From assembly GCA_938083445.1 (NCBI GenBank), contig CALKCP010000010.1, positions 1 to 64,000 on the forward strand: DNA of 64,000 nucleotides, in the 5' to 3' direction. Below the pieces are notes generated by a model. The model made no database searches, was not told the DNA's origin, and saw only the letters and a program-made list of their open reading frames with translations. Positions within the stretch are counted from its first letter, which is position 1. Every line of letters starts with the position of its first letter. Origin of the DNA: an uncultured Ulvibacter sp. GTDB taxonomy: Bacteria; Bacteroidota; Bacteroidia; Flavobacteriales; Flavobacteriaceae. This document shows positions 1 through 7,317 of the stretch, piece by piece. A program made the translations under genes and the position numbers.

Positions 1-1122
1 TGTTCTTTCAGAACCTTCAAACTTGTCGAAATTCCATCGTGGAATTTTCACAATCACATAATCTAAAGTTGGCTCAAATAAGGCGGACGTAGATTTGGTA
101 ATCTGATTACTCAATTCATCTAGGTGGTAACCAATTGCCAACTTCGTTGCGATCTTAGCAATGGGATACCCCGTCGCCTTCGATGCTAATGCCGATGAGC
201 GAGAAACCCTGGGGTTTATCTCAATTGCGATAATATCTTCTTTTTCATCGGGACTCACGGCAAATTGAACATTACAACCACCCGCAAAGTCACCAATACT
301 GCGCATCATTTTTATTGCGAGATCACGCATTCTTTGATAACAAGAATCACTTAAAGTCATTGCAGGTGCCACTGTTATTGAATCTCCTGTATGGATACCC
401 ATTGGGTCCATATTTTCGATTGCACAAATTATAACTACATTGTCATTTCGATCTCTTAGTAATTCTAACTCGTATTCCTTCCACCCTAATAATGCTTTGT
501 CTATTAACACTTCATGAATGGGAGATGCTTCTAAACCAAATGTCAATAAATCATCAAATTCTTCTTCTGTATGAACAAAAGACGCCCCTGTACCACCTAA
601 AGTGAAGGAGGGTCGAATAACCAATGGAAACCCAAATTCCTGGGCTATTTCTTTCCCCTGAAGGTAGGAGTTTGCAATTTTAGCAGGAGCCACTGGGACT
701 CCGATTTTCATCATTAAATTTTTAAACTGATCACGATCCTCTGTAATGTTAATGGCTGCAATATCAACTCCAATAATATCAACGTTAAAGTCAGTCCAAA
801 TGCCTTTGTCATCTGCCTCAATACAAAGGTTTAGAGCTGTCTGCCCGCCCATTGTTGGTAATACCGCGTCAATTTGAGGATGATTCTTCAAAATTTTAAC
901 CAAAGACTTGGTTGTTAATGGCAATAAATAAACATGATCGGCCATAGAAGGGTCGGTCATGATCGTAGCTGGATTCGAGTTTATTAAAACTGTTTCTATA
1001 CCATCTTCACGCAAGGAACGTAATGATTGTGACCCAGCATAATCAAACTCACAGGCTTGACCAATAACTATTGGACCAGATCCAATAATTAAAACAGATT
1101 TAATAGCATTATTTTTTGGCAT
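1..1122 (-). CDS. carB: Carbamoyl-phosphate synthase large subunit, N-terminal part
   Basis: This encodes the first 374 residues of the large subunit of carbamoyl-phosphate synthase, the cytoplasmic enzyme that makes carbamoyl phosphate for pyrimidine and arginine synthesis. The reverse-strand frame is open from the ATG at 1122 to the window edge, so the 3-prime end lies outside. The N-terminus carries the family signature GSGPIVIGQACEFDYAG, followed by SNPATIMTDP and, near residue 87, PTMGGQTALN. These belong to the carboxyphosphate (first ATP-grasp) half. The full protein is usually about 950-1070 residues. It is the next reverse-strand gene after rpmH, with a strong terminator between them, so it probably has its own promoter. 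Identification is secure; completeness cannot be judged here. Confidence 0.95.
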   Translation of the reverse strand, partial: MPKNNAIKSVLIIGSGPIVIGQACEFDYAGSQSLRSLREDGIETVLINSNPATIMTDPSMADHVYLLPLTTKSLVKILKNHPQIDAVLPTMGGQTALNLCIEADDKGIWTDFNVDIIGVDIAAINITEDRDQFKNLMMKIGVPVAPAKIANSYLQGKEIAQEFGFPLVIRPSFTLGGTGASFVHTEEEFDDLLTFGLEASPIHEVLIDKALLGWKEYELELLRDRNDNVVIICAIENMDPMGIHTGDSITVAPAMTLSDSCYQRMRDLAIKMMRSIGDFAGGCNVQFAVSPDEKEDIIAIEINPRVSRSSALASKATGYPIAKIATKLAIGYHLDELSNQITKSTSALFEPTLDYVIVKIPRWNFDKFEGSERT

Positions 1123-1167
1123 ATGTTTGGCTTTTTCCGTAGGTAAAAATACGACTCAATAGGGTAT

Positions 1168-1205
1168 AAAAAAAAGGTGTTGTTTTAAAAAACAACACCT
1201 TTTAT
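1168..1205 (-). terminator. Rho-independent terminator of rpmH
   Basis: A 15-bp stem (AAAAGGTGTTGTTTT and its complement) with a two-base loop is followed on the reverse strand by a run of eight T. It lies 17 nt past the rpmH stop and before carB, so it should end the rpmH transcript. Confidence 0.85.
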
Positions 1206-1221
1206 ATACATCTTATCAACA

Positions 1222-1383
1222 TTATTTTTTGTGACGCGTTTCGGATGACACAGAAATTTTCTTTCTACCTTTTGCTCTTCGAGCAGCTAGTACTTTTCTA
1301 CCGTTTACAGATGCCATGCGCTCTCTGAAACCGTGTTTGTTTCTTCTCTTTCTTTTTGACGGCTGAAATGTTCTTTTGCTCAT
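1222..1383 (-). CDS. rpmH: 50S ribosomal protein L34
   Basis: A 53-residue, highly basic protein of the large ribosomal subunit. It starts [20 protein letters not shown], the L34 signature, continues with [20 protein letters not shown], and has a short Ser/Thr-rich tail ending in HKK. L34 is usually 44-53 residues, so this is full length with the extended C-terminus common in Bacteroidota. The start ATG is at 1383. It has its own terminator downstream and a consensus Bacteroidota promoter about 110 nt upstream, so it is probably a monocistronic unit. Confidence 0.97.
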   Translation of the reverse strand: MSKRTFQPSKRKRRNKHGFRERMASVNGRKVLAARRAKGRKKISVSSETRHKK

Positions 1384-1495
1384 TATATTTTACTTTATCT
1401 TCTGGTAATCCTTATTCGTATATCTTTTTGTTGCTCCCATGCGTGTAGGGTAGCCAACCGGGGCATTTCACGATAGTGTTCTGCGTAGGCGGCTG

Positions 1496-1526
1496 CAAAT
1501 ATACAATGATTTTTTACTTTCACAAA
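1496..1526 (-). promoter_or_regulatory. Promoter of rpmH
   Basis: On the reverse strand a TTTG (-33 region, 1526-1523) is followed after 19 nt by TATATTTG (1503-1496), a perfect TAnnTTTG -7 element of the Bacteroidota primary sigma factor. The predicted leader is about 105 nt. Confidence 0.6.
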
Positions 1527-1589
1527 TGGAAAACATAAAATATTTTTGATTGTTTTTAGTACCTTTGACACCCAAAAAAAAAACACTTC

Positions 1590-2159
1590 ATGTTTCATAA
1601 GAATATCAAATTAATTTTAGCAGCCCTAGTAATCGCTTTAGCCGTTTGGCAGTTTACTGAAACCAATATTGGCAACGGAATAATGCTCATTCTATTAGCA
1701 TCTATGTTTGTCTTCCTCTACTTTAAAAATGAAATTATTTTACTCGCTTTTCTTAGACTGCGAAAGCAAGATTTTCCCGGGGCTAAAAAATGGCTCGACA
1801 AAATAAAGAATCCCGAGGCAGCTTTAGTTAGCAAACAGCAAGGTTACCACAGTTATCTTAATGGTTTAATGGTTTCGCAAACCAATATGAATGAGGCTGA
1901 AAGATTTTTTAAAAAAGCGATCGAGCTAGGACTTTCCATGGACGCAGACATGGCGATGGCTAAGCTTAATTTGGCTGGAATTGCTATGACAAAAAACAGA
2001 AAAAGAGAAGCGCAAACTCTCCTAACTGAAGCTAAAAAGCTAGACAAACACAATATGATGGACGATCAAATTAAGATGATGAAGGATCAAATGAAAAAGA
2101 TGGGACAACCCAAGCAACAATTTGGCAAAGCTGCCAGCCGCGGAGGAAGGTCTCGATAG
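1590..2159 (+). CDS. Membrane-anchored TPR-like protein
   Basis: A 189-residue protein with two N-terminal membrane helices (about residues 5-23 and 28-53). A cytosolic part contains two helix-turn-helix units that look like tetratricopeptide repeats (about 82-113 and 115-150). The C-terminus is Met/Lys-rich and ends in a Gly/Arg/Ser tail. The TPR-like motif NEAERFFKKAIELGL is the clearest signature. Such proteins act as scaffolds, but nothing in the neighbourhood indicates a partner: rpmH diverges on one side and a thioredoxin-like gene follows after 290 nt. It is a conserved hypothetical of Flavobacteriia by appearance; no function assigned. Confidence 0.75.
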   Translation: MFHKNIKLILAALVIALAVWQFTETNIGNGIMLILLASMFVFLYFKNEIILLAFLRLRKQDFPGAKKWLDKIKNPEAALVSKQQGYHSYLNGLMVSQTNMNEAERFFKKAIELGLSMDADMAMAKLNLAGIAMTKNRKREAQTLLTEAKKLDKHNMMDDQIKMMKDQMKKMGQPKQQFGKAASRGGRSR

Positions 2160-2449
2160 AGTTTAACGGATGTGTTTTCTCTAATGAAAAAAAATGGTTA
2201 ATCCCGAAATAGGAATAATTTACAAAAAGCAATTCCACAAAACGCATTACTACATCCCTTCGGTTGTTAAGAGGCTCCATCTTCGAAGCTTCAAATCGTA
2301 AATTTGAAAAAACACTGGTTGTGTTTTCTATAGATTAGAAGAATAACCCTACGATTAAGGGCAGATTGTCGAAAATAACATCTTTTTAATCTAAAAAAAT
2401 CTAATAATGCAAACGCAGGTTGTATATTTAATATTTACAATTGGTATGT
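2160..2449. other. Intergenic region, no gene seen
   Basis: A 290-nt AT-rich gap. I find no convincing reading frame, RNA fold or clear TAnnTTTG promoter in it; the short reverse frame across it has no coding character. Confidence 0.5.
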
Positions 2450-3154
2450 ATGGTTCATAAAATACTTCAACTATTTTTATTTATCTCCTTCTCTGCATTA
2501 GCTCAAGACTTTGGGTCTGAAAAATTATTCTCAAAAGAAATTGGAAAGAACATAAAAGCGTACCGGCTAAAATCTCAGCAAGCGCACAATGAACAAGATT
2601 TTGGGCGCGCGAAGGCGCTATTCGATTCACTTATAAGCAATGTGGTTAACAATAGTTATATGGATGATTTCAAGGTCAAGAAATTATCGGGAAGAACGAT
2701 ACGGTTTTATGATTTTAAAAAACCAGTCTTTTTAATTACGTATGCCTCTTGGTGCACACCTGGCGTGGGAGAAATTCCTGCCTTAAATGAAATAGCTGAC
2801 AAATATCATAAAGAAATTGACTTTATCATTTTATTTTGGGATTCTAAAAGTAAAGTAAGAAAAGCCACACGCGATTATAGCAAGAGGTTTACAATAGTGT
2901 ACGTCGATGAGATGGAAAACAATCAAGATCATATAGTGGAAACGATGAAACATAGTTTGGGTTTCCCTACAACGTTTTTTATTGATGAAAACAAGAAAAT
3001 AATGGATGTAAGACGAGGTGTCTTACATCCATATAATGAAGAATTCAGTGTTTCTTATAATTTAAACTACAATGCCTTTTCAAATGGAATCGCTCTTCTG
3101 AAGAATATCGTATTAAAAAAGGAAACATCATCGTTTTCAGAGAAGAAACCTTAA
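2450..3154 (+). CDS. Secreted thioredoxin-fold protein with a single cysteine
   Basis: A 234-residue protein with a signal peptide (MVHKILQLFLFISFSALAQ, cleavage about residue 20) and a C-terminal thioredoxin-like fold. The active-site region reads ASWCTPGVGEIP. In TlpA/ResA proteins this would be WCxxC, but here the second cysteine is Gly105, leaving Cys102 as the only cysteine. The cis-proline region GFPTTFFID is intact, so the fold is likely kept. It may act as a one-cysteine thiol peroxidase-like or disulfide-binding protein in the periplasm rather than a dithiol oxidoreductase. The ATG at 2450 is preferred over an upstream in-frame TTG at 2441 because it begins directly with the signal peptide. 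Family assignment is good; activity unknown. Confidence 0.8.
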   Translation: MVHKILQLFLFISFSALAQDFGSEKLFSKEIGKNIKAYRLKSQQAHNEQDFGRAKALFDSLISNVVNNSYMDDFKVKKLSGRTIRFYDFKKPVFLITYASWCTPGVGEIPALNEIADKYHKEIDFIILFWDSKSKVRKATRDYSKRFTIVYVDEMENNQDHIVETMKHSLGFPTTFFIDENKKIMDVRRGVLHPYNEEFSVSYNLNYNAFSNGIALLKNIVLKKETSSFSEKKP

Positions 3155-3164
3155 AAGGTGTCGG

Positions 3165-3536
3165 TTACTTCGAAAAAAACATTTTAACAGCAACCACTAA
3201 CAACACAAATGCAAATATCTTCTTCAAAATATTTTGAGGTACGGATACTGCAAATTTCGAACCGATCAACCCTCCTACGACAAAAAATACCGCTATTAAC
3301 CCCGCATATCTCCAATTTATTGGGCTGCCAGACACATGATAGGTATAAGCAGCAATAAACGTTACAGGGACTGCTAATACCGCCAAACTCGTTCCTTGTG
3401 CCTCATGCTGATTCATGCCAAGTAGAATAAGCATTAATGGAATCATAATAACACCTCCACCAACTCCTAAAAAACCACTAAGCATTCCTGCTAACAAACC
3501 AATAATTATTAAAGAAGCTATTAAAGTAAAATGCAT
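3165..3536 (-). CDS. Half-size TauE/SafE (TSUP) permease
   Basis: A 123-residue inner-membrane protein with four predicted helices. It has the family's GLLAGMLSGFLGVGGGVIMIP-type glycine-rich first helix (within residues 14-34) and a second motif around GGLIGSKFAVSVPQ. The family exports sulfite, organosulfonates or other small anions. Typical members have about 250 residues in two homologous halves; this has one half, complete from ATG to stop, so it would have to work as a dimer. It sits 9 nt upstream of the lytic transglycosylase end on the same strand, but no shared function is evident. The substrate cannot be inferred. Confidence 0.8.
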   Translation of the reverse strand: MHFTLIASLIIIGLLAGMLSGFLGVGGGVIMIPLMLILLGMNQHEAQGTSLAVLAVPVTFIAAYTYHVSGSPINWRYAGLIAVFFVVGGLIGSKFAVSVPQNILKKIFAFVLLVVAVKMFFSK

Positions 3537-3545
3537 ACGATACGT

Positions 3546-4475
3546 TTATTGTCCATTGCCATAAAAACCTTTTTCAGGAATTTCAATAACATATTCTTTT
3601 TTTGAAGCGTTCTTAATATAATTATCTCTCAACCAAGGGTTATGAAGCTTTAAAATTTTGTAATTAATACCTTTATCTTTCGCAAACTGAGCTAGATTTT
3701 GTACCGGTTCATTAACCACAATCTTATTTGTTGGAACTGCCAAATAAAGATCTTTTTCTCTATAATTAAATCCGTATTTTTCGGGATTAGTAAGAATTTC
3801 CTTAAATGCTAATATTCTAAAAACGTACCTGCTAGTCTCACTATTTAGTAAAAGCTCATAATATCCTGAAACTTCCTGCTTAACCATTTGCTTTTCAACT
3901 CCGGTATTTCCGGCGTTATATGCAGCAGCAGCAGCAGTCCAGCTGCCAAAATTCTCCTTTGAATTTTTTAGATAGAGTGCTGCTTTTTCTGTAGCCAATT
4001 TTAAATTATAGCGTTCGTCAACATACTCGTTTATTTCAAGACCATACTCTTTTCCGGTTCCTTTCATAAATTGCCAAAAACCAGCAGCTCCTGCAGACGA
4101 TTTTACATTGTCTAAACCACTTTCAGCAACCACCAAATATTTAAAATCGTCTGGCAACCCATACTCTTCTAGTAAAGGTTCAATCAATGGAAAAAATTTG
4201 TGGGCTCTTTTAATAATTAAAAACATATTTGAATGCCAAAAGGTATTTACTAATAGTTCTCTATCCAATCGCTCACGAATATCCGGATCGTTTAGAGGAA
4301 CAGACTCTCCAGCGAAATTTGCTGTTTCAGGCATCGGAAGCGCATAAACATTATAATTATTAATTAAATTAGTTTCCAAAATTTCATCGGTGGGTGGGTC
4401 TTGTACAGCATTAATAAACAAACCACACACACACAAAATAAAAATGGCTAGTCCAATTTTTGACAACGTATTCAT
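3546..4475 (-). CDS. Lytic transglycosylase (SLT/MltD-like)
   Basis: A 309-residue periplasmic peptidoglycan-cleaving enzyme. An N-terminal hydrophobic signal (residues 6-24) precedes a lysozyme-like SLT domain. VVAESGLD contains the catalytic Glu118, and GAAGFWQFMKGTGKEYGL and AAAAYNAGN are the other two conserved SLT motifs. This gives a muramidase-type cleavage with 1,6-anhydro product. The C-terminal 80 residues resemble the linker region of MltD enzymes, but no clear LysM repeat is visible. It is followed by the TauE gene after 9 nt, so they may be co-transcribed. Family assignment is firm. Confidence 0.9.
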   Translation of the reverse strand: MNTLSKIGLAIFILCVCGLFINAVQDPPTDEILETNLINNYNVYALPMPETANFAGESVPLNDPDIRERLDRELLVNTFWHSNMFLIIKRAHKFFPLIEPLLEEYGLPDDFKYLVVAESGLDNVKSSAGAAGFWQFMKGTGKEYGLEINEYVDERYNLKLATEKAALYLKNSKENFGSWTAAAAAYNAGNTGVEKQMVKQEVSGYYELLLNSETSRYVFRILAFKEILTNPEKYGFNYREKDLYLAVPTNKIVVNEPVQNLAQFAKDKGINYKILKLHNPWLRDNYIKNASKKEYVIEIPEKGFYGNGQ

Positions 4476-4539
4476 AACTCTGAATTTTTAATAAAGATAA
4501 AAAATAAAGGACGACTTTCTAAGTGTATTCAACGGATTT

Positions 4540-5199
4540 CTATTTAATAATTTCAATTAATTTTTCAGTAATCACCCTACCCTTGTTAAGGATCATAATA
4601 TGAGTACCTTCTTTAATTTGTAAACAGGCTTTGATGTTTTTAATTGGGAAAATTGGGTCACTATCTCCGTGGATATGAACTACCCCTTTTATTTCTTCCT
4701 GCCGTTTCCATGTAACCATTTGTTTAATCGCCCAATCCAAATAGGCTTTATCTCTCACATGAAGATATTCCTGATATAACTTTAATCGTTTTTCCGTTTT
4801 GGGACCAATTGCAAATTTTGTAAGATCGGAAGCGCTTAAAACCAAACGAGTAGGGACCAATTTATACGCTAAGGTCTTTGCGGCGACTTTTAGTCTTAGG
4901 GGTAACTCATTTCTTGTTTTGATACTGGACAAAATAATTAGTTTTCTAAGGTCTAAAAAAGTACTCATTTCCTGAGCAACAACACCACCAAAAGACACGC
5001 CTACAAGCACAGCATTCGGATCTGTAACTAAGGACGCCATTCTCTTGGAATAGACGCTTAGATCCTCATTTTTTAATGGGATAAGCCATTCTAAAATAGT
5101 AACTTTGTAGGTCGCTTCGGGTAGTAATATATTCCTGAATATTTCTTTTCCCGCTGCCAAACCTGGGACAAAATATACAGGTATTTTTTTATCGCTCAT
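4540..5199 (-). CDS. Alpha/beta-hydrolase family protein
   Basis: A 219-residue cytoplasmic alpha/beta hydrolase. PVYFVPGLAAG is the oxyanion-loop region, GVSFGG (Ser69) the nucleophile elbow, HGDSDPIFP supplies the acid, and GTHIMIL (His200) the catalytic histidine. I chose the ATG at 5199 because homology to the hydrolase fold begins there. An upstream in-frame ATG at 5322 would add 41 residues unlike the family, and a TATATTTG -7 element lies between the two. The substrate is unknown. It is separated from the transglycosylase by 64 nt on the same strand. Confidence 0.85.
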   Translation of the reverse strand: MSDKKIPVYFVPGLAAGKEIFRNILLPEATYKVTILEWLIPLKNEDLSVYSKRMASLVTDPNAVLVGVSFGGVVAQEMSTFLDLRKLIILSSIKTRNELPLRLKVAAKTLAYKLVPTRLVLSASDLTKFAIGPKTEKRLKLYQEYLHVRDKAYLDWAIKQMVTWKRQEEIKGVVHIHGDSDPIFPIKNIKACLQIKEGTHIMILNKGRVITEKLIEIIK

Positions 5200-5543
5200 G
5201 TGTTTAAATTCGATATATTCCTCTATATGAACAAAAGTTGTACGAATATTCGTAAATTTACCTGCAAATATAGGGATATCGGCATGGAAACATAGCTGTT
5301 GAAGATAAGGAAGTTGATCCAAAATACAATTGCCAAAGTGCCTAGATTTTTGAAAGAGTTAAACAACTTGCTTTTTATTGATTCGTTTTCTTTCAAAACA
5401 TGAAAAAAGTATTGATCTTGTATGACACATGACTTAAGAAAAACGGATGAAAAGTCAAGGCCGTACGTGAATCGTCGGTCATTTTTTCAATTAAATAGTA
5501 CCCTAACTAAGGATTCGTAAATTTTATTAAATAACGCCCGATT
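5200..5543. other. Intergenic region with reverse-strand promoter
   Basis: A 344-nt gap between divergent genes. On the reverse strand TATATTTG (5272-5265) is a perfect -7 element about 66 nt upstream of the hydrolase ATG. Nothing else with coding or RNA-fold character was recognised. Confidence 0.45.
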
Positions 5544-5843
5544 ATGATTGAGGATGTCGAAATAACAGATAATGAATTTTTAAGGCAATTCGAACTTGAG
5601 GTAGGCGATAATATGGCGCGGATAGAATACGCGCTTCAAGATCGAAAAATTTTTCTTACAAAGTATGCTATGCCCGATGAAATGGAAGAGCAGGGTTTCA
5701 GAAATATTTTCATCAAAGCTGTTTTTAATGAAGTCCGAGACCGCAATATTAGTCTTGTTCCAACCAGCCCAGAAATAGCCTCTTTTTTGCGAAGCAATCG
5801 AAGAAAATACAAAGATTTGCTTCCTGTAGGGATAAATATTTAA
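5544..5843 (+). CDS. Small GNAT-family N-acetyltransferase (YjdJ-like)
   Basis: A 99-residue protein of the short, single-domain acetyltransferase group (PF14542 type). It shows the usual order: an N-terminal strand with Glu/Asp-rich start, a middle MARIEYALQDRKIFLTKYAM strand pair, then a PDEMEEQGFRNIFIKAVFNEVR segment where the acetyl-CoA loop and helix lie, and a final IASFLRSNRR helix. The usual QGxG/A loop is reduced to EQGFRN. The substrate is unknown. It is a lone forward gene between two reverse-strand genes, with a hairpin directly after its stop. Confidence 0.8.
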   Translation: MIEDVEITDNEFLRQFELEVGDNMARIEYALQDRKIFLTKYAMPDEMEEQGFRNIFIKAVFNEVRDRNISLVPTSPEIASFLRSNRRKYKDLLPVGINI

Positions 5844-5863
5844 AAACCTGAATGCAGGTTTTT
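5842..5863. terminator. Hairpin after the GNAT gene, probably bidirectional
   Basis: AAAAACCTG-AATG-CAGGTTTTT forms a 9-bp stem with a 4-nt loop right at the GNAT stop. The A and T flanks would serve both the GNAT gene and the convergent mtaB gene, which ends 45 nt further on. Confidence 0.6.
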
Positions 5864-5907
5864 AAACGATTATTATAGAGGTGTTACTCTCTTTTTGGGT
5901 TGCTGTC

Positions 5908-7257
5908 TTAGCCAAGTATCGTTTCTCTAACAAACTCAAACCGCACAAGACCATCTTCGTCAATTTTCGTTAGTTGAATGCCGTGCATTGTATTAACCAG
6001 TGCTGGATTCCAGGGTGCTTTTACTTTGATATAGTTTTCAGTAAATCCATGAATATAACCCTCCTTATTTTCTCCTTCAAATAATGCAGTACGCATATTC
6101 CCTAAATCATTTTCATAAAAAGCGCGTCGTTTTTTTACAGATAGTCCTCGAAGCATTTTACTGCGTTTACTTCGTATGTTTTTTGGCACTACATCTTCCA
6201 TAAGCGCAGCAGCCGTATTATCACGCTCCGAATACGTAAAGACATGTAAATAAGAAATATCTAATTTGTTCAGAAAGTTATAGGTTTCCAAAAAATGTTC
6301 GTCTGTTTCGCCCGGAAAACCAACAATCACATCCACGCCAATACAGGCATGTGGCATAAGGTCTCTAATCTTAGCGACACGTTCTATATACAAATCGGTC
6401 ATATAGCGACGGCGCATCAATTTTAAGATTTCATCACTCCCACTTTGTAAAGGAATGTGAAAGTGCGGGACAAACGAGCGAGACTTTGAAACAAATTCTA
6501 TAGTCTCATTTTTTAATAAGTTAGGCTCAATTGAAGAAATACGTAATCGCTCAATACCCGAGACAGTATCTAAGGCTTCACATAGTTCAAAGAACGTGTG
6601 CTCATGCTTCTTATTACCGAACTCTCCTTTCCCATAATCACCAATATTAACCCCTGTTAAGACTATCTCCTTGATCCCTTTAGCTGAAATTTCTGCTGCA
6701 TTATGTAATACATTTTGCAATGCATCACTTCTCGAAATTCCTCTAGCTAGTGGTATCGTACAATACGTGCACTTATAATCGCATCCGTCCTGTACTTTTA
6801 AAAAAGCCCTAGTTCGATCTCCAAAAGAATAAGACCCCACATAAAAATCGGCCTCTTCTATTTCGCAAGAATGCACCTGGGCCTTACCTTGATTACGATC
6901 TGGTTGATTTAAAAGATCATTTAAATACTGTGTAATATTAAATTTTTCGGTAGCACCCAAGACGAGATCAACACCATCGACATCTGCCAATTCATTCGGC
7001 TTTAATTGAGCATAACAGCCAATGGCAATAACAAATGCATCAGAATTCGCCTTCTGAGCCTGCTTGACAATGCTTTTAAATCTTTTGTCTGCATTCTCAG
7101 TAACACTGCAGGTATTAACCACATAAATATCTGCCTTTTCAGAAAAATCAACGCGATCAAACGCTTCCGCAGAAAAACTTCGAGCAATGGTAGAAGTCTC
7201 ACTAAAGTTAAGTTTGCAACCTAAGGTGTAAAATGCGACTTTTTTTCTATCGTTCAT
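5908..7257 (-). CDS. mtaB: tRNA t6A37 methylthiotransferase MtaB
   Basis: A 449-residue radical-SAM enzyme that adds a methylthio group to N6-threonylcarbamoyladenosine-37 of ANN-decoding tRNAs. The N-terminal MTTase domain has its three iron-sulfur cysteines (Cys14 in TLGCKLN, Cys50 in VNTCSV, Cys81 in IGCYAQ). The radical-SAM cluster motif is CDYKCTYC (159, 163, 166), and a TRAM-like C-terminal domain follows. FYTLGCKLNFSETS at the start separates MtaB from MiaB and RimO. I start at the ATG at 7257: the longer frame to 7329 would run over the promoter and start of the divergent gene. A second methylthiotransferase (rimO) is at 21.1 kb. Confidence 0.93.
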   Translation of the reverse strand: MNDRKKVAFYTLGCKLNFSETSTIARSFSAEAFDRVDFSEKADIYVVNTCSVTENADKRFKSIVKQAQKANSDAFVIAIGCYAQLKPNELADVDGVDLVLGATEKFNITQYLNDLLNQPDRNQGKAQVHSCEIEEADFYVGSYSFGDRTRAFLKVQDGCDYKCTYCTIPLARGISRSDALQNVLHNAAEISAKGIKEIVLTGVNIGDYGKGEFGNKKHEHTFFELCEALDTVSGIERLRISSIEPNLLKNETIEFVSKSRSFVPHFHIPLQSGSDEILKLMRRRYMTDLYIERVAKIRDLMPHACIGVDVIVGFPGETDEHFLETYNFLNKLDISYLHVFTYSERDNTAAALMEDVVPKNIRSKRSKMLRGLSVKKRRAFYENDLGNMRTALFEGENKEGYIHGFTENYIKVKAPWNPALVNTMHGIQLTKIDEDGLVRFEFVRETILG

Positions 7258-7262
7258 TCTTG

Positions 7263-7290
7263 TATTTTTGGCAGTACGGATGCAAAAATA
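7263..7290. promoter_or_regulatory. Divergent -7 elements for mtaB and the peptide-binding protein
   Basis: Forward TATTTTTG at 7263-7270 and reverse TATTTTTG at 7290-7283 are both perfect TAnnTTTG boxes 12 nt apart. Predicted starts fall near 7276, leaving short leaders of about 42 nt (forward) and 20 nt (mtaB). The two polymerases would compete for the same DNA. Confidence 0.6.
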
Positions 7291-7317
7291 CAAACTATTA
7301 TTCGCTCCGAAAAACCT

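Noticed and set aside
1395-1598. Reverse frame of 67 codons upstream of rpmH
   Set aside because: It covers the rpmH promoter and leader, and its residues show no family or coding pattern.
5200-5322. N-terminal extension of the alpha/beta hydrolase to an upstream ATG
   Set aside because: The extra 41 residues do not look like the fold and a TATATTTG promoter box lies inside them.
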